Shown: positions 9,736 through 21,703 of the stretch, one piece after another
How the letters are laid out: the number at the start of each line of letters is the position of its first letter
How positions within the stretch are numbered: position 1 is the first letter of the stretch
Assembly (NCBI GenBank): GCA_014529385.2
Contig: CM043949.1
Coordinates: 112,735,977 to 112,799,976, forward strand
Source: Adiantum capillus-veneris
Lineage: Eukaryota; Streptophyta; Polypodiopsida; Polypodiales; Pteridaceae
Direction: 5' to 3'
Length of the DNA stretch: 64,000 nucleotides
Program-made: the position numbers and the translations under genes
Notes under the pieces: model-generated
Told to the model about the DNA's origin: nothing
What the model saw: only the letters and a program-made list of their open reading frames with translations
Databases searched by the model: none

Positions 9736-12252
9736 GAAATGAAATGAAATGTTATATTAACGTCTTCAAAAGGCCAAAATGACCTATGAGACCAATCAGT
9801 TACAAAATAGTGAATCTAATACCATGTCTGGGTACAAAAGAACTAGAAAAGAACTAGAAGTGGAACAAAATACTACTACTACTACTACAATCTAAAACTA
9901 CGTGGGTGTAGCAGCTGATACAATAGGTACCCGGTAAACTGGATGTAACAGTGTGTGAAACAAAGATGGAAGAAATGGTGAGGATCCATCCTCATCTGCA
10001 CTCTGGATGTCGAGAGAGTATGGCTCGAATCTTCTGTTGTAGTCTCCGTCGATGCTGTGTAGCTCCTCTCCTCAGTCGCGGTCGTCTGTATCTCTGTAGC
10101 TCCAATGCTCGGTCGATGAGAGTGCCAGTAGTGGTCGAATGAGTGTGGGACGAGCTCTGCAATGGTGGCTGCTCCTCTGGCTGTCCCATATCTAGTGAAA
10201 AGAAATCTGTAATGTGTCTCTGGGACTGCCTCTCTCTAGCTCTCCCCAGTAAAGTGTCTCTATACCTGTGTAACTCAAGTAGATATAGTCCAAGACATCT
10301 CTGATCCTCATAACTCATGACCCTAGATAGAGGACCAAAACCCTCTCTGAATAAGCAGTGGAAACGCCCCCGTATCTCATAGAACACTGTGCAATGACAT
10401 ATGTAGTGCAACTCTGTCTCTGGCTCTCTCTGGCATAATCGGCATATCCTGCTGTCTGCTGGTATCCCTCTGAATCTACCAGTCTCAATCTCGAGCTGAT
10501 GTGAGGATGTGCGTATCTGACCAATGGCACAACGCAAACCATGAGACATATGTGTGTCCATGTAGCTGGGTCGAATCACAAACCCATCTCCTGTGAGGTG
10601 GAGAAGATGCTCTCTATAGAAAGCCATCTTCGTGCTCAACTCCTGAGGCGGCTCTATCCATGTCCTCCTGGTGTCGAGCTGGATCAGGTCCTGACGAATG
10701 AGTCTAGTGATCTCCACCCGTGTAAGAGACAGCGAGGGTGCCTGAAGAGAATACTGGAAAGGGGGCAACCTGTCCATGGTGAAGCCATGCGTTTGAAACC
10801 ATGAAGTCATCTGTGCATACCAGCATGAAGTGTCCCCCTGTAGAGCTAACTGTCTGGAAGACTCAAGGGCCAGTCTAGCATATCTGTCTCTAGTAGTATC
10901 CCATAGGCTTTGCACAAAGGACACTGATCTGGTAAGCGCCTCAATCTCCATGGGGGGGGCAGCTAGCTCTGCTCGAATGATCGCGTGAGGTACGGAGGCC
11001 TTGGCTCTAATCAATCGGGAGATCATAGATACCAAGGGCCTCTCCATACGTCTCCAACCATCCTGGCCTACAGAAGGTCCCCATACCTGTACCCCATACA
11101 TCATAGCTGAGGCTACTAAAGTATCAAAGAGCCATAACTTTGTCCGAGGTTCCTGGAACTGAACCTGCGAACACATCCTCTCCAAGTCTCCCAAGGCCGC
11201 ATAAGCTCTGGTCAGTCTAGTCTCTGCTGCTCTCCCCAAAGAAAACCTCGGCCCAATGAAGACTATCCCAAGGTAAGTGTATGCATCTGTATACTCCACA
11301 ATCTCTTGACCATACGTGAAGGTCGGTGCCGATCTCCTGATCCACTGCGGTGTGGTGTTAAACACCATGACCTTGGTTTTACCAAGGTTTACAGACAATC
11401 CACTATCCTCTGCAAAACTGTGTAATGCATCCAACTGTCGCTGCATACCCTCTGGTGAGTCAGAGATCAAGACAATATCATCAGCATATAACAACAATGG
11501 AATCCACGTCCCTGCCAGCTGGGCACCTCTATCACCCTCTCTGTCAATGTAATCAGACACCTCATCAACATACATACCAAATAGAGTAGGAGACAATGGG
11601 CAACCCTGTTTCACCCCGATAGTGGAGTGAACTAAGTCAGATATCCCCTCTGGGGTGCGTACATGTCCCATCACTGATCTGTATAAAGCCATAATCCCCC
11701 AAATCAACACTGTGGGCACCCCCATCTCCTGTAGTCTGCGCATCAGTCGAGCTCTCGGTACCATGTCAAATGCTTTGCGGAAATCCACAAAGCTACAATA
11801 AATCCGTCTCCCATGTGACCTGCCCTCCTCAATGATAGCTCTGAGTGTCAGAATATGGTCAAGAGTGGAGAAACCCCTCCTGAAACCTGCCTGTCCCTTT
11901 GCCCGTACACCCTCACCCTCTGCCCAGTTACTCAACTGCTGCTCAATAATGGATGCATACAATCGTGCCAGTGTGTGTCCAACCATAATAGTGCGGTAAT
12001 TTCCAGGCTCTGTAGGATCACCTGCCTTGAATATAGGCACAATAGTAGACAACCTCCAAGTCTCAGGTAATCCCTCACACATGGCACGATTGAACAACAC
12101 TGCAAGAACCTCCATCAGCATATCCCTAGCATGTATAAAGTGCTCCGCTACTAGACCGTCATGATCGTAAGCCCTCCTGGTCCTCATCCTGTCAATGGCT
12201 CTCTTTACCATCTCAGTGGTAAAGAAGGTGCTCGTAGGTGGACATGGCTCTG

Positions 12253-12255
<3 letters not shown>
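9732..12255 (-). mobile_element. LINE-B copy B2, 5'-truncated, best preserved
   Basis: A minus-strand LINE bounded on both sides by (GA)n: 9687-9731 at its 3' end and 12256-12300 at its 5' truncation point. The 3' end in sense orientation is a 3' UTR ending in CATTTCATTTCATTTC and then (TC)n, with no poly(A). The 5' part, including any endonuclease, is missing. Absence of stops in the remaining frame suggests a recent insertion. Confidence 0.85.
9992..12255 (-). CDS. LINE-B2 reverse transcriptase, uninterrupted partial ORF2
   Basis: About 750 codons on the minus strand without a stop. The apparent start (MPLSLSLS) comes from the microsatellite and is accidental; true LINE sequence begins at PTEPCPP. 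Visible reverse transcriptase motifs are TRRAYDHDGLVAEHF (near 12150), QAGFRRGFSTLDHIL, FVDFRKAFDMVPR, VKQGCPLSPTLF, and the catalytic LLLYADDIVLIS near 11480-11500. A C-terminal CCHC-type finger, CRLCQREPETELHYICHC, lies near 10400-10450, followed by a basic tail. The family copies its RNA at nicked target DNA. The N-terminal endonuclease is missing, so this copy could not nick DNA. Whether it is transcribed is unknown. Other copies (B1, B3) have frameshifts in the same region. Confidence 0.85.

Positions 12256-12300
<45 letters not shown>
12256..12300. repeat. (GA)n microsatellite at the 5' truncation of LINE-B2
   Basis: A pure GA run of about 22 units. LINE-B2 ends exactly at it. Confidence 0.95.
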
Positions 12301-12301
<1 letters not shown>

Positions 12302-12313
12302 CATGTGGGAGGT

Positions 12314-12337
12314 GGGGGGGGGGGGGGGGGGGGGGGG
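12314..12337. repeat. poly(G) run, 24 bases
   Basis: Homopolymer following a G-rich motif. The DNA between here and 12526 is not recognised. Confidence 0.9.
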
Positions 12338-12526
12338 ACCCTAGGCTAGGTGGGAGGGATTTTATGCCAAAAGGTAACCCAAAAACCTCCCAAAAAAAAG
12401 CGCAGTCAATGGACTAAAAAACCGGTCAAACGTACTAAAAAACCAAGGGACGCAACGGACGCCTTGACCGGACGGGACGCCACCATACGCCTCGTTCCAT
12501 CCAACGGACGAGAACAACCCTGATCC

Positions 12527-13595
12527 CCTCCACGGAGTCAGAAATCACCACAACATCATCAGCATATAAGAATAGTAGGCTCCATGTCCTTGCCAACTGT
12601 GCTCCTCTATTGCCATCCCTCTCAATGTAGTCAGAAACGTTATCCACATACCAAATAGTGTAGGAGATAGCAGGCAGCCCTATTTCACCTCGATAGTGGA
12701 GTGAACCAAATCAGAAATCCCCTGTGGAGTGCATACATGCCCCACTACTGACCTGTATACAACCATGATCCCCCAAATCAACTCTATGGATACCCCCATC
12801 TTCTGCAGTCTGCGCATCAATCTAGCTATGGACACTATATCGAAGGCTTTGCAGAAATCCACAAAGCAACAATAGAGCCGTCTCCCATGTAATCTCCCCT
12901 CCTCAATAATGGCTTTGAGTGTCAGAATATGATCAAGAGTAGAGAAACCTCTCTTGAAACCCGCATGTCATGTTGACCGTACACCCTCTCTCTCTCTCTG
13001 CCCGCTACTCAAGGATGGTTGTGTACAACCGTGCCAATGTGTGTCCAATCATGATAGTCCGTAATTCCGAAGCCCCATAGGGTCCCCTGACTGGAATATA
13101 GGTACGATAGTAGACAAACTCCAAGTATCAGGTAGGCCCTCGCACATGGCATGGTTGAACATCAATGCTAGAGGCTCTGCAAGCAGATCTCTCGCATGTA
13201 TGAAATACTTTGCTACTAGGCCATCGTGATCATATGCTCTCCTGGTCCTCATCCTGTCAATAGCCTTCTTTACCATCTCGGCGGTAAAGAAAGCACGTGT
13301 GGGCATGGCTCTGGCGGGTCCGGCAAAGGTGGCTGCCCCGAGACTATGTAGAGAGATGATGCATACTGACCTCATACCTCCGTAGAAGTGATGATTGGTG
13401 AAGGAGAATGCCCATGGAAGAGTTGCCGTGCCTCCTGCATCCTGGCTCAAAAACAGCCGGTCTAAATCCTGCTCTAATTGAGCTAAAAACGCTCTCTTCT
13501 TCCGCACCAAAGGCCGAGAAGCAATCCATGACTGCCTGTGAGTGATGACTCCTAGAAGTACCTCCCTCTAAAGTCGAGCTCTCGTCTCCCTGCAC

Positions 13596-13601
<6 letters not shown>
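12527..13601 (-). pseudogene. LINE-B copy B3, reverse transcriptase fragment
   Basis: Minus-strand LINE-B sequence covering the reverse transcriptase from a region upstream of the B2 truncation (MVRKKRAFLAQLEQDLDRLF at 13450-13510) through RTRRAYDHDGL, FCKAFDIVS, and the catalytic LFLYADDVVVIS near 12550-12580. Frameshifts near 12960-13060 and a missing 3' part make it a pseudogene. Its 5' limit is the (GA)n at 13602. It shows that the element extends N-terminally beyond what B2 keeps. The left junction near 12526 joins unrecognised DNA. Confidence 0.75.

Positions 13602-13635
<34 letters not shown>
13602..13635. repeat. (GA)n microsatellite between LINE-B3 and LINE-B4
   Basis: GA run of about 17 units. 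The 5' truncation of B3 is on the left and the 3' tail of B4 (five AAATG-type units) on the right. Confidence 0.95.
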
Positions 13636-13639
<4 letters not shown>

Positions 13640-14123
13640 GAAATGAAATGAAATGAAATGTTATATTAACGTCTTCAAAAGGCCAAAGTGATCTATGAGA
13701 CCAAAAAGTTACAATGTGGTGGATCTGATACGAAGTCAGAGTAACAAAATGACAAAACAAATATACTATACTATGGAATCCTGGACTGCTAGGTGTGAAT
13801 GAGGCAAAGCAGCTAGTTGGGGTAGCTAAATCACAAGAGATCTAGCATCGGTCGCTGGTGGATGTCATCAATCTCCTCCATGGTCAGTAGTCTGATCGGG
13901 CATCGTGCATGTCGGGCCAAAGTGATCCGAATCCTCTGATGCAGCCTCCGTCGGTGCTGTGTAGTCCTCCGCAGTCGTGGGCGTCTGGATCTCCCCAGCT
14001 CGGTCACCCGGTCGATCAGTGTGCCTCTGGTGTGAGGCGACGAGCTCTGCTGTGGTAGTGGCTCCTCCGGGTGTCCAGTGTCTGCTCTAAAGAAGTCTGT
14101 GATGTGTCTTTGAGACTGGCTAG
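13636..14123 (-). mobile_element. LINE-B copy B4, short 3' fragment
   Basis: Carries the standard tail and 3' UTR, then the C-terminal arginine-rich coding region also seen at 9992-10200 in B2. It ends at 14123, where a short GAGAGAGA joins it to copy B5. The copy is strongly 5'-truncated, a normal outcome of incomplete reverse transcription. Confidence 0.75.
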
Positions 14124-14230
14124 CGAGAGAGAATGAAATGATATATTAACATCTTCAAAATGCCAAAATGACTTATGAGACCGATCCGTTACAAACTGGT
14201 GAATCTGATACTATGTCTGGGAGAGGGAGG
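14124..14230 (-). mobile_element. LINE-B copy B5, 3' UTR only
   Basis: Begins with GAGAGAGAATGAAATG and the family 3' UTR, including the sequence read on the minus strand as GGTCTCATAAGTCATTTTGG. Only about 100 bases remain before unrelated DNA. The dinucleotide run at its end has decayed to four units. Confidence 0.65.
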
Positions 14231-15008
14231 ACCACGTCAACACATATCGTGCACATACGCACACACACGGTCAAAGGCATCGATGACATGTAAAGTAAAG
14301 CAGTAAGGCTAAATCTGCGTACAACCTTCTGTTACACTCATCCAGCTTGTTCCAGCACAAAGCTCTCATCCCTTTTTTTGGTAGCTCTGTGGAGCATAAT
14401 AAGCATAGATAGAGCCTCTCTTAATTTGATATCATAAACCTTTTCTTGTTCTCATCCAACTTGCTCGAGCACCAACCAATCTTTGACACTCTGTGGAGAG
14501 CAAGAAGCACAAAACAAAGCATCTCTTCAAGGGAGATTTAGAAGCTGATAATTCATTAAATTTGGTACATTAGATACTGCAAGAGCAGTCTAAAAGTACA
14601 ACAGAATATGTGCCACCTGATGTCAGCGAGTTGGTCTTACCTTCCGGGCGATATAAGCATAGCACCTCTCATCAGCATGTCCTAGATGATAATTGGGGAG
14701 ACACCATTAACACTTACCAATGGGAGTGGGACCACCTTTCATCCCTTTTATCAAGGGCAGGGGGCCTTGTCGTGATCAATCATGGACTAATATAGGGCAC
14801 GCTAGCATAAATATACTACTCCACAGTGATTGAAGGAGACAGTCGTCCAAGGTGGGAATACACTCCTCCATGGCGATTGTCATAACATCTCTCTAGCACC
14901 ACCCTAAAATATGCTTGGAATATTTTAGCACTTTTGGTATTTTTAGAGCAAGATCTATCATCTTTTGAAAAGAATTTAGAAAATTAGTGAGCTGAATTAA
15001 ATGGTTTG
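14231..15008. other. unrecognised host DNA, probably intron of the LAZ1-like gene
   Basis: Lies between the LINE-B array and LINE-A2, which is inserted downstream of the minus-strand LAZ1-like exons. No exon of that gene is recognisable here. The TTAAATGGTTTG at its right edge matches, with a one-base indel in an A run, the sequence after LINE-A2 (21845-21857), so the two host stretches were once joined. Confidence 0.5.
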
Positions 15009-15443
15009 GTTATAGTCAGACATACACAGAAGAGAGACTCTAGGTTGCTCGCTGCTGCTGCCCCCCCCCCTCCCCCTTTCGCCATCGCTGCCTTCCCCAC
15101 TACCCGTACGCTGCACCCTCGCCCTCTCCTCCTCGCGCAGCCCACCCTGCCCACCTCCAGCGCGCTCAGCCTCGCCAGCTCCCGCTCTCGCTACCCAGCC
15201 CGCAACTGCCCACGCCGCTGCCCCCCTCACGCTGCCCCTGCCTCCGCCCTCTTCCCTGCCCAGCTGCCCGCTGTCCATCCCCGCCAGTCGCCGTCCCCCG
15301 CCTGCACCTGCACTTTGCCTTTAGCCCTCTTCCTCTCCCTTCTTGCTTGACATGCTTCGCCAGCACCATCGACGGGCTCGGTCCAGCAGGAGTCTTCCCT
15401 TTGCCGACGCTCCTTCGCTTCTTCTCCACAGCAGCTGACACAA

Positions 15444-17439
15444 ATGGAGGCTCATGCTCCACCGCAGAGGGACTCCAATGAAGCCCCCTCGTCCGACCCC
15501 GCTGAGCCCACCGTTCGACTTGCTCTCTCACTGACAAAGCAAGCGAGCTAGCCGCAGAAGTAGAACGCCTACAGGTGACTTCCGTCATCTGCAAGATTCT
15601 CGGCACCAGACCTAGCAGAAGAGAGCTGCGTGATCTTCTCCAAGCCCGCCTTCTCGCAAAGGTGGGCAAAATCTTGGACGTTCAGTTCCTCGGACGAGGC
15701 TACTATTAGATCGAGTTTGAAACCTCCGAAATGGCATCCAAGGTCATATCCATGAGTCCCTTGACCATTCGAGCAGTTCGAGCCCACTTTCGCCAGTGGA
15801 GACACGGTTTTGACCCAGCTTCAGATGTTCTAGTAGAGGAGGCAGACCTGCCCATCTCCGTCTGCTTTCCTGGTTTGAGGTGGGAGTACCTACCACTTTT
15901 GTCCAGGATAGGCTCAACGATTGGGACTGTCTTGGAGACACCTCGCACGACAGCCTCAGTAGCTGCCAAGGCGGCCGACATTTCCTTGGTACACGTTTTG
16001 GTTAGGGACACCCACACTATCCCGAAGGTCATCTCACTTCGTCGGGTGGGTGGGGGTTGGTTCCGACAAAGCGTGGAGTATTCAGGCCTCCTAAATCAAT
16101 GTTTCACTTGTCGACAGATGGGCCATCTCGCGAAGGCTTGCCCATGGAGTATTCAGGCCTCCCGAATCAGTGTTTCATTTGTCGACAAATGGGCCATCTC
16201 GCAAAGGCCTGTCCACGGAGGAGACCCCGACCTGCACCACTGGCCCAGCCCCGGTCCTCAAAGGCTGGTCAACAGTAGTAGGCAGAGCCACAGAGTACAC
16301 AGGCAGAGCCACCCTCCGAGCCTGGGGCTCAAGCAGAGGAGGGATGGCAACAGGTTCGTGGTCGACGTCAACAGGGGTCACCGCGCCAGCCTGACACTCA
16401 GAGTGGTCCTCAGGCTCCTAGAGTGGTCCTCAGGCTCCTACTCAGCAGCAGTGGGTTTCCACGGGGAACTGATTTGACCCTCTTTAGCAGGAAGAGGTCC
16501 CTGCTTCAACCTCCACCGCACCCTCACCCTCGACAGCCCCCCCCCCTCTTCCACCCGAGTTTCCCCCTGCTTCCGCTCCCATCCCTTCCCCTTCTCCCTC
16601 GGCCCCCCCACCTCGCCCTCCTTCCTCTGTTGATCCCCCTCGCGCACCCTCCCCCCCTTCCCCCCCTGCTCCCCCACCTCCTCCCGCTCCAGTCCCGCAG
16701 TCGTGCCAGGGGACAGTGCCTTCTTCAGCTGCTAGGAGATCTCTTGGCAACGCCTTTTCCACGAGTAGTTTGGAGAGAGAGGGACAGCCTTTCTTGCGAC
16801 CTCCTCTTCAGGTGCAGAGGTCTCTTTTTGAAGCAGTTCCTCGTGGTCTGACGAGTTTCGACATTCCTCGTCGTTGGGATTTCTTTGTTTACGGCTTTAC
16901 ACGGTTTCTTGGCGACCCCTCACCAGACCTTGAGGCAGCCTGTTTCAGAGTTCATGTATTGTTCCTTGCAGCTAGGGGGATAGAGACGTTGGACTCAACG
17001 ATAGGCTTCTCTTTTCCCCTCTGCAACAGGGACCAGGTTGAGTGGACTATAGACTCAGTGTTAAGAGTGACTGCAGACACAGGCCCTAGGGTTTTCTCAT
17101 CACATGGGAGACCTAGGAGTTACAAACATGCTTCAAACTCTTTGGCCATTGGCCAAGTTTGTTGTGACACCTCCAGATGCAGCATGATGTAGACACATTG
17201 TGGTTCATTTTTTTGCTGACACGCAGAGCCCGCCATGCTATGTACACATACATGAGGACTCCTGGACAAAGGAGGTTGCTTTACGCACGGCTCGGTCTAC
17301 TTGGGCTTGGGTTAGACACTCTTTGCACTCACGCCTATCTCGAGGACGCTCCGATGCGGATTACTCCCCATCCAAGCTTGCCTCGAAGATAGCACGGTTA
17401 GCTGCTGCGGCAGCATCAGTTCTCTCTCGCTCCCCATGA
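15444..17439 (+). pseudogene. LINE-A2 ORF1 (DUF4283-like, CCHC knuckle), broken
   Basis: The start at 15444 (MEAHAPPQRDSNEAPS) is supported by the equivalent start in copy A3 (24852). The N-terminal part (15570-15960) resembles the DUF4283 domain of plant LINE ORF1 proteins, with FETSEMASKVISMSPL and RQWRHGFDPASD. An in-frame stop replaces Gln at 15708. A CCHC knuckle of the form CFxCRQMGHLAKACP occurs twice because of a 71-bp tandem duplication at 16074-16215, which also shifts the frame. A Pro-rich linker (16500-16720) precedes a C-terminal domain ending LSRSP. The product would bind element RNA. Its stop overlaps the ORF2 start. Confidence 0.72.
16074..16215 (+). repeat. 71-bp tandem duplication containing the zinc knuckle
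   Basis: Two copies, both beginning TGGAGTATTCAGGCCTCC, at 16074 and 16145. They differ at several positions, so the duplication is not recent. Seventy-one is not a multiple of three, so it frameshifts ORF1. Confidence 0.85.
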
Positions 17440-20400
17440 GGATCGTCTCATGGAATGTACAGGGACTAGGTGGGCCTCAATTTCAGCGTCAGAGGGGCCG
17501 ACTGCATCAGGAGCTTCAGCGATGCCTCGTGGGAGGAGAGATTGACCTTCTTATGTTACCTGTGCGAGAGCCGGATCAGACGTTGTGGTCAGCTTTTGCG
17601 TGGATGGTATGAGACTTTTTGGTCAGCTGCATTTCGACCTAGAGGCATCTAGGGCGGGGTATGTATGACTATTGCGGATTCTTTGCAGCAGGCCATTGTG
17701 GGCAGAGGGATTATTGTGTCAAGCAAGGCTCAATGGATCACTATGCAAGTTCAGGGTTGTCTCGTGGGCTTCCTGAACATCTACGCGTCCAATGTAGCAA
17801 GTACGAGCAGAGTTTTGGTCACAGATTGTTGAGTCTCTGCCACAGGTAGAGCAATGGTGCATAGGGGGTGATTTCAACATGTTGGAGGAACCCTCTGCAG
17901 GATTGGTGGTAGCCATACTACTGTGCATAGAGTTGAGCTGGCAGCTTGGAAGAGGTTTTGTATGACTCTATGGGTTACAGATGCGTGGCAACATTCCGGT
18001 TTTGTGAGGCCCCCAGACAGCCTGGCCTTCTCTCGCTCGGACCACAGAGTGGGAGGCGTGAATCTATCTCGGATAGATCGCTTCTACACTAGTGACCACT
18101 TTTGTGACTTGGGCGGGACAGTTGGCATTCTAGCAAGGACTTCCTTTTCGGACCATGCTCCAGTGATCCTTACAGTGACTGATAGACAACAGGGGGAGCA
18201 CGATGCTCCGCATCCCAGAGAGGGTCTTGCTGGACTCAGCACTTAGAGAGAGAGTGGAGGCTCTTTGGACAGAGAGCTTAGACATGCAGGACTCTGCTGC
18301 TGATAGAGTGGCCTCAGGACTTGCTCAGCTTAGTCGACTCTTTCTCCAGGAGTCTTCGGCTCGCCTAGCTGTAGCAAGAGAGCAAGAGCAGCATCTCCGA
18401 CGAGGCGTTGCTTCCTTGCAGAGGATGCAAGAGCAACATCCAAACAGTCCTTGGTTAGAGGAGCAGTTACAGGAAGCTCGGCAGGAGCTCGTCAGCACAG
18501 AGGAGAGGCGCCTTGAGTTTGCCTTTCATCGACAGGCATCTCAGTGAACCCAGGTGGATGACAGAGTGACAGGCGCTTTCTTTGAGGCAGTGGGACCTCA
18601 GCATTCGCATGCCGAGGTCAGTCAGTTGAGAAGGCCCGACGGGTCAGTTGCTTTAGAGCCAGAGGGCATGCGTGCGGTTGCCACTGATTTCTATTGAGAT
18701 CTACTGTCTGCAGAGCCTCACTCAGAGCGTCAGGATGCATGCAAAGAGCAGGTGTGGACACAGATGCCTTGTCTTGTGACTGAGGAGATGCGCCAGAGGC
18801 TTGAGCTGCCCCTTCAATTAGAGGAGCTACACACGGCTCTTAGCGCACTCCCCCGCGATAGTTGTCCAGGTGAGGATGGCTTGACTCCCAGTTTTTTCTT
18901 AGGAGTATTGGGACTTGCTTGGCTCAGATCTCTGTAGTGCTTTCCAGTACATCCTCCACACAGGACAGATGCCTAACAGCATGAGTGAGGGCCTGATCTA
19001 TCTCATTCCCAAGGAGGGTGGCTCCTTAAATGAGATTCGACAATGGCGGCCCATCACCATCCTCAACTCAGCCTACAAAATTCTAGCCAAGGCTCTAAGT
19101 TTGAGGATTCAGCCACTTCTAGAGAGCATTATACATGGGACTCAGACAGCTTTTGTCAAGGAGCGTAGTATCCTTGACAACATCTTTACTTTTTGAGAGG
19201 CTTCTGCCCTAGCGCGGCTCTGTGGTTGAGAAGGCCTACGACAGAGTTAACTAGGACTTTTTAGAGGGCACTCTACGCAAGATTGGCTTCTCAGATACTT
19301 GGATAAGAGGGGTGTCAGCTTTGTACAGACGGGCACACAGTCAGGTACTTTTGTCAGGAGGTAGAGGTGATCGTTTCATGCTCACCCGTTCGGTCAGACA
19401 GGGCTGCCCTCTTGCCCCCTTCCTCTTTCTGTTCTATGCTGAGACGATGAGCAGGTTTTTGGTTTCACAACAGGTTGGTTTACATGGCTTAGCACTTCCT
19501 ATCCGGGAAGATGAGCTACTGGACGCTGAGTTTACAGACGACTCAGCCTTGTACTTGGATGGCCAGGAGGCCAACCTTCAAAGCTCTTGAGACTTTCTGT
19601 TGTGCATCTGGTGCATTGATCAACTGGAGAAAGACAATGGCTTTCTCGGTTGGTAGTGCTCCTATGCCCGATTGGATGCCAGGTGAGGGTTTCGAGTGGA
19701 TTCCCCCAGGGACTGCAGTTCGGTACTTGGGTTGTCAGGTTGGTTTGGACTGTCTCCCGAGCAACAGATTGCTCCCCTCCTCCTGTCTATCAGGAGGTAC
19801 ATTGGAGCTCCGCACGACTTTCTCTGGCACGCCGAGTTGTAGTGGCCAACCAGGTGTTGTTGGCTACTATGTGGTACATCACTTCTTGTTGGATCTTCTC
19901 GAGTTCTTGTATCAGCCAGGTAGAGGGGCTGATCAGGAACTTCCTTTGGTCAGGGCGTGACACTCAGATAGCCCGGGCCAAAGTGGCATGGCAGGTCATC
20001 ACTCTTCATTGTTCTCAAGGAGGGCTAGGGATCATAGACCCAGCACAACAGAGCAGAGCCCTTCTTGGGAAGTTCATTATCAGAGGACTTCTTCCAGGTG
20101 AGGAGCCCTCGAAGGAGTTCTTTGCTTCAGCGGCTTAGTGCTAGGATGCCTCAGGCTGGAGGCCCCTGGCGACCCTCGACTAGATGGATTTTCACAGAGA
20201 TGCGCAGAGTTGGCTTGAGCAGGAGACAAGAGGATCGCTTCGTTGTGAGTTTGCTCCGATCTTGGGAGCAACAGCGGCGCGGCCTGGAGCAGCGTCAACC
20301 TATTTACGCGGAGAAGCGCCTGAGACAGCCCCTTGTTTGGAACCCCATGGTTAGCACTCAGAGAGGCCACTTGGTTGGTAGTCATCCTCATGCTTCCTGG

Positions 20401-21703
20401 GGTCCCATGGCAGAGGGTCCAGCACGCTCTCTAGGTGATTGGTTACAGTTTACATGCTTGTCAGAGGAGCTTCAGAGCTTTCAGCTATACAGGCCATGAG
20501 AGGGGTGCAGAACATGTGTCAGGACATCTCAGAGGTAGTACCAGCTAAGTGGCTCACACCTCTCGAGTCAATAGCACCCAGATAGATGGGAGCCTTCACG
20601 CGATTGGAGGTTCTTATCTCAGTTCGGGCTTGCTTAGAGACTATACCCTCCCTGTTTTTCGAGCTACAGGGTGAGGGACGGTTACACCGAGTTGTAGTAG
20701 AGGCCTCGCAGGTGGCAGAGTGCTGTTTTCAGAGGATCCGAGTGGTGGGCATCTTTGGGAGGACTTGTGTCATGGATCCCGACCCAGCAGCTCGAGTCTG
20801 GCCACTAGAGACGCTGTCCATTGGCACGAGTACAGTGGGATCCTGGAGATTGGCTTTGGATGGACTCTTTCTCCTCTGCAGACCACCCAGGTGTCCCTTT
20901 CTTTCAGTACACTATTCGGCTAGGACGTCACATACTGGCAGCACAGAGAGAGGCTCGTCTTGTTGCAGCACCTCATTGGCAAGAGGAGGGTCTCACAGTT
21001 GAGTTCTTGGCAGCTTTTGGGAGAGGTTGTGGGACTCCAGACAGCCGAGACGAGTCATTTTGTTCCATAGCATACAGAGCTACAGCAGTTGGGAGCTGGC
21101 TTGTACATAGTGGTCTCTCGGCCGCATGTGCATCTTGTGACCATCTTGTGGAGAGTCACCGTCACTGTCTTTGGGACTGTCCTTTGGCACAGCAGGTGTG
21201 GCTTCATGTTCTTCGGCTCATGCCAGCTCTTTCCACAGCTCAGCAGTACACTTGGGGGGCAGCTACTTGGTCCACTCTCACAAGCCCGGCACTACACTTT
21301 CAGCTATCTTCCACCAACAAGATGATAGTGATTCAAGGGGGTCAACCTACACTCCAGCCTACCACAGAGCTTACTCCACATGAGTGGTGCAATGAGAGAG
21401 GAGTGCTGGGAGCTCATTAGTGGCCTGACACTGGTTCAAACTTCATCTAGCGGGCCCACTCCTTCTGCATCTTCGAGGCTCGCCTTGTACCACCAGCAAA
21501 GACTGTTCGCAATGGCTAGAACTGGTCCATACTCTCAGAGGACACCTAGAGAGACTCTAGGGCAGCTCCGACTGCATGTGGGAGCGCAGAGAGGCTTTCC
21601 TTTGACTCTAGCATCCTGGGCCTTTCTTCACCATGGTCCAGGGTGTACTCAGGTGGCATTACCGTCCACCTGTGTGGCTTTTCCCTCCTATTTCTTGATT
21701 TAG
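17436..21703 (+). pseudogene. LINE-A2 ORF2 (endonuclease-reverse transcriptase), broken
   Basis: Starts with MRIVSWNVQGLGG at 17436. The endonuclease region holds GGDFNMLEE near 17865-17890 and SDHAPVILT near 18150. Reverse transcriptase blocks include IRQWRPITILNSAYKILAKA near 19030-19090, RQGCPLAPFLFLFYAE near 19395-19440, and FTDDSALYLD near 19530-19560, where Ala is replaced by Thr before the catalytic Asp pair. A zinc region with CASCDHLVESHRHCLWDCPLA lies near 21125-21190. Stops (for example near 19194) and frameshifts are scattered. The C-terminus at 21703 (AFPSYFLI) is the likely original end, about 130 bases before the poly(A). Confidence 0.8.

Noticed and set aside
14610-14795. Plus-strand ORF MPPDVSELVLPSGRYKHS…
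   Set aside because: Short, no splice or family evidence, located in probable intron DNA. Kept as unannotated.
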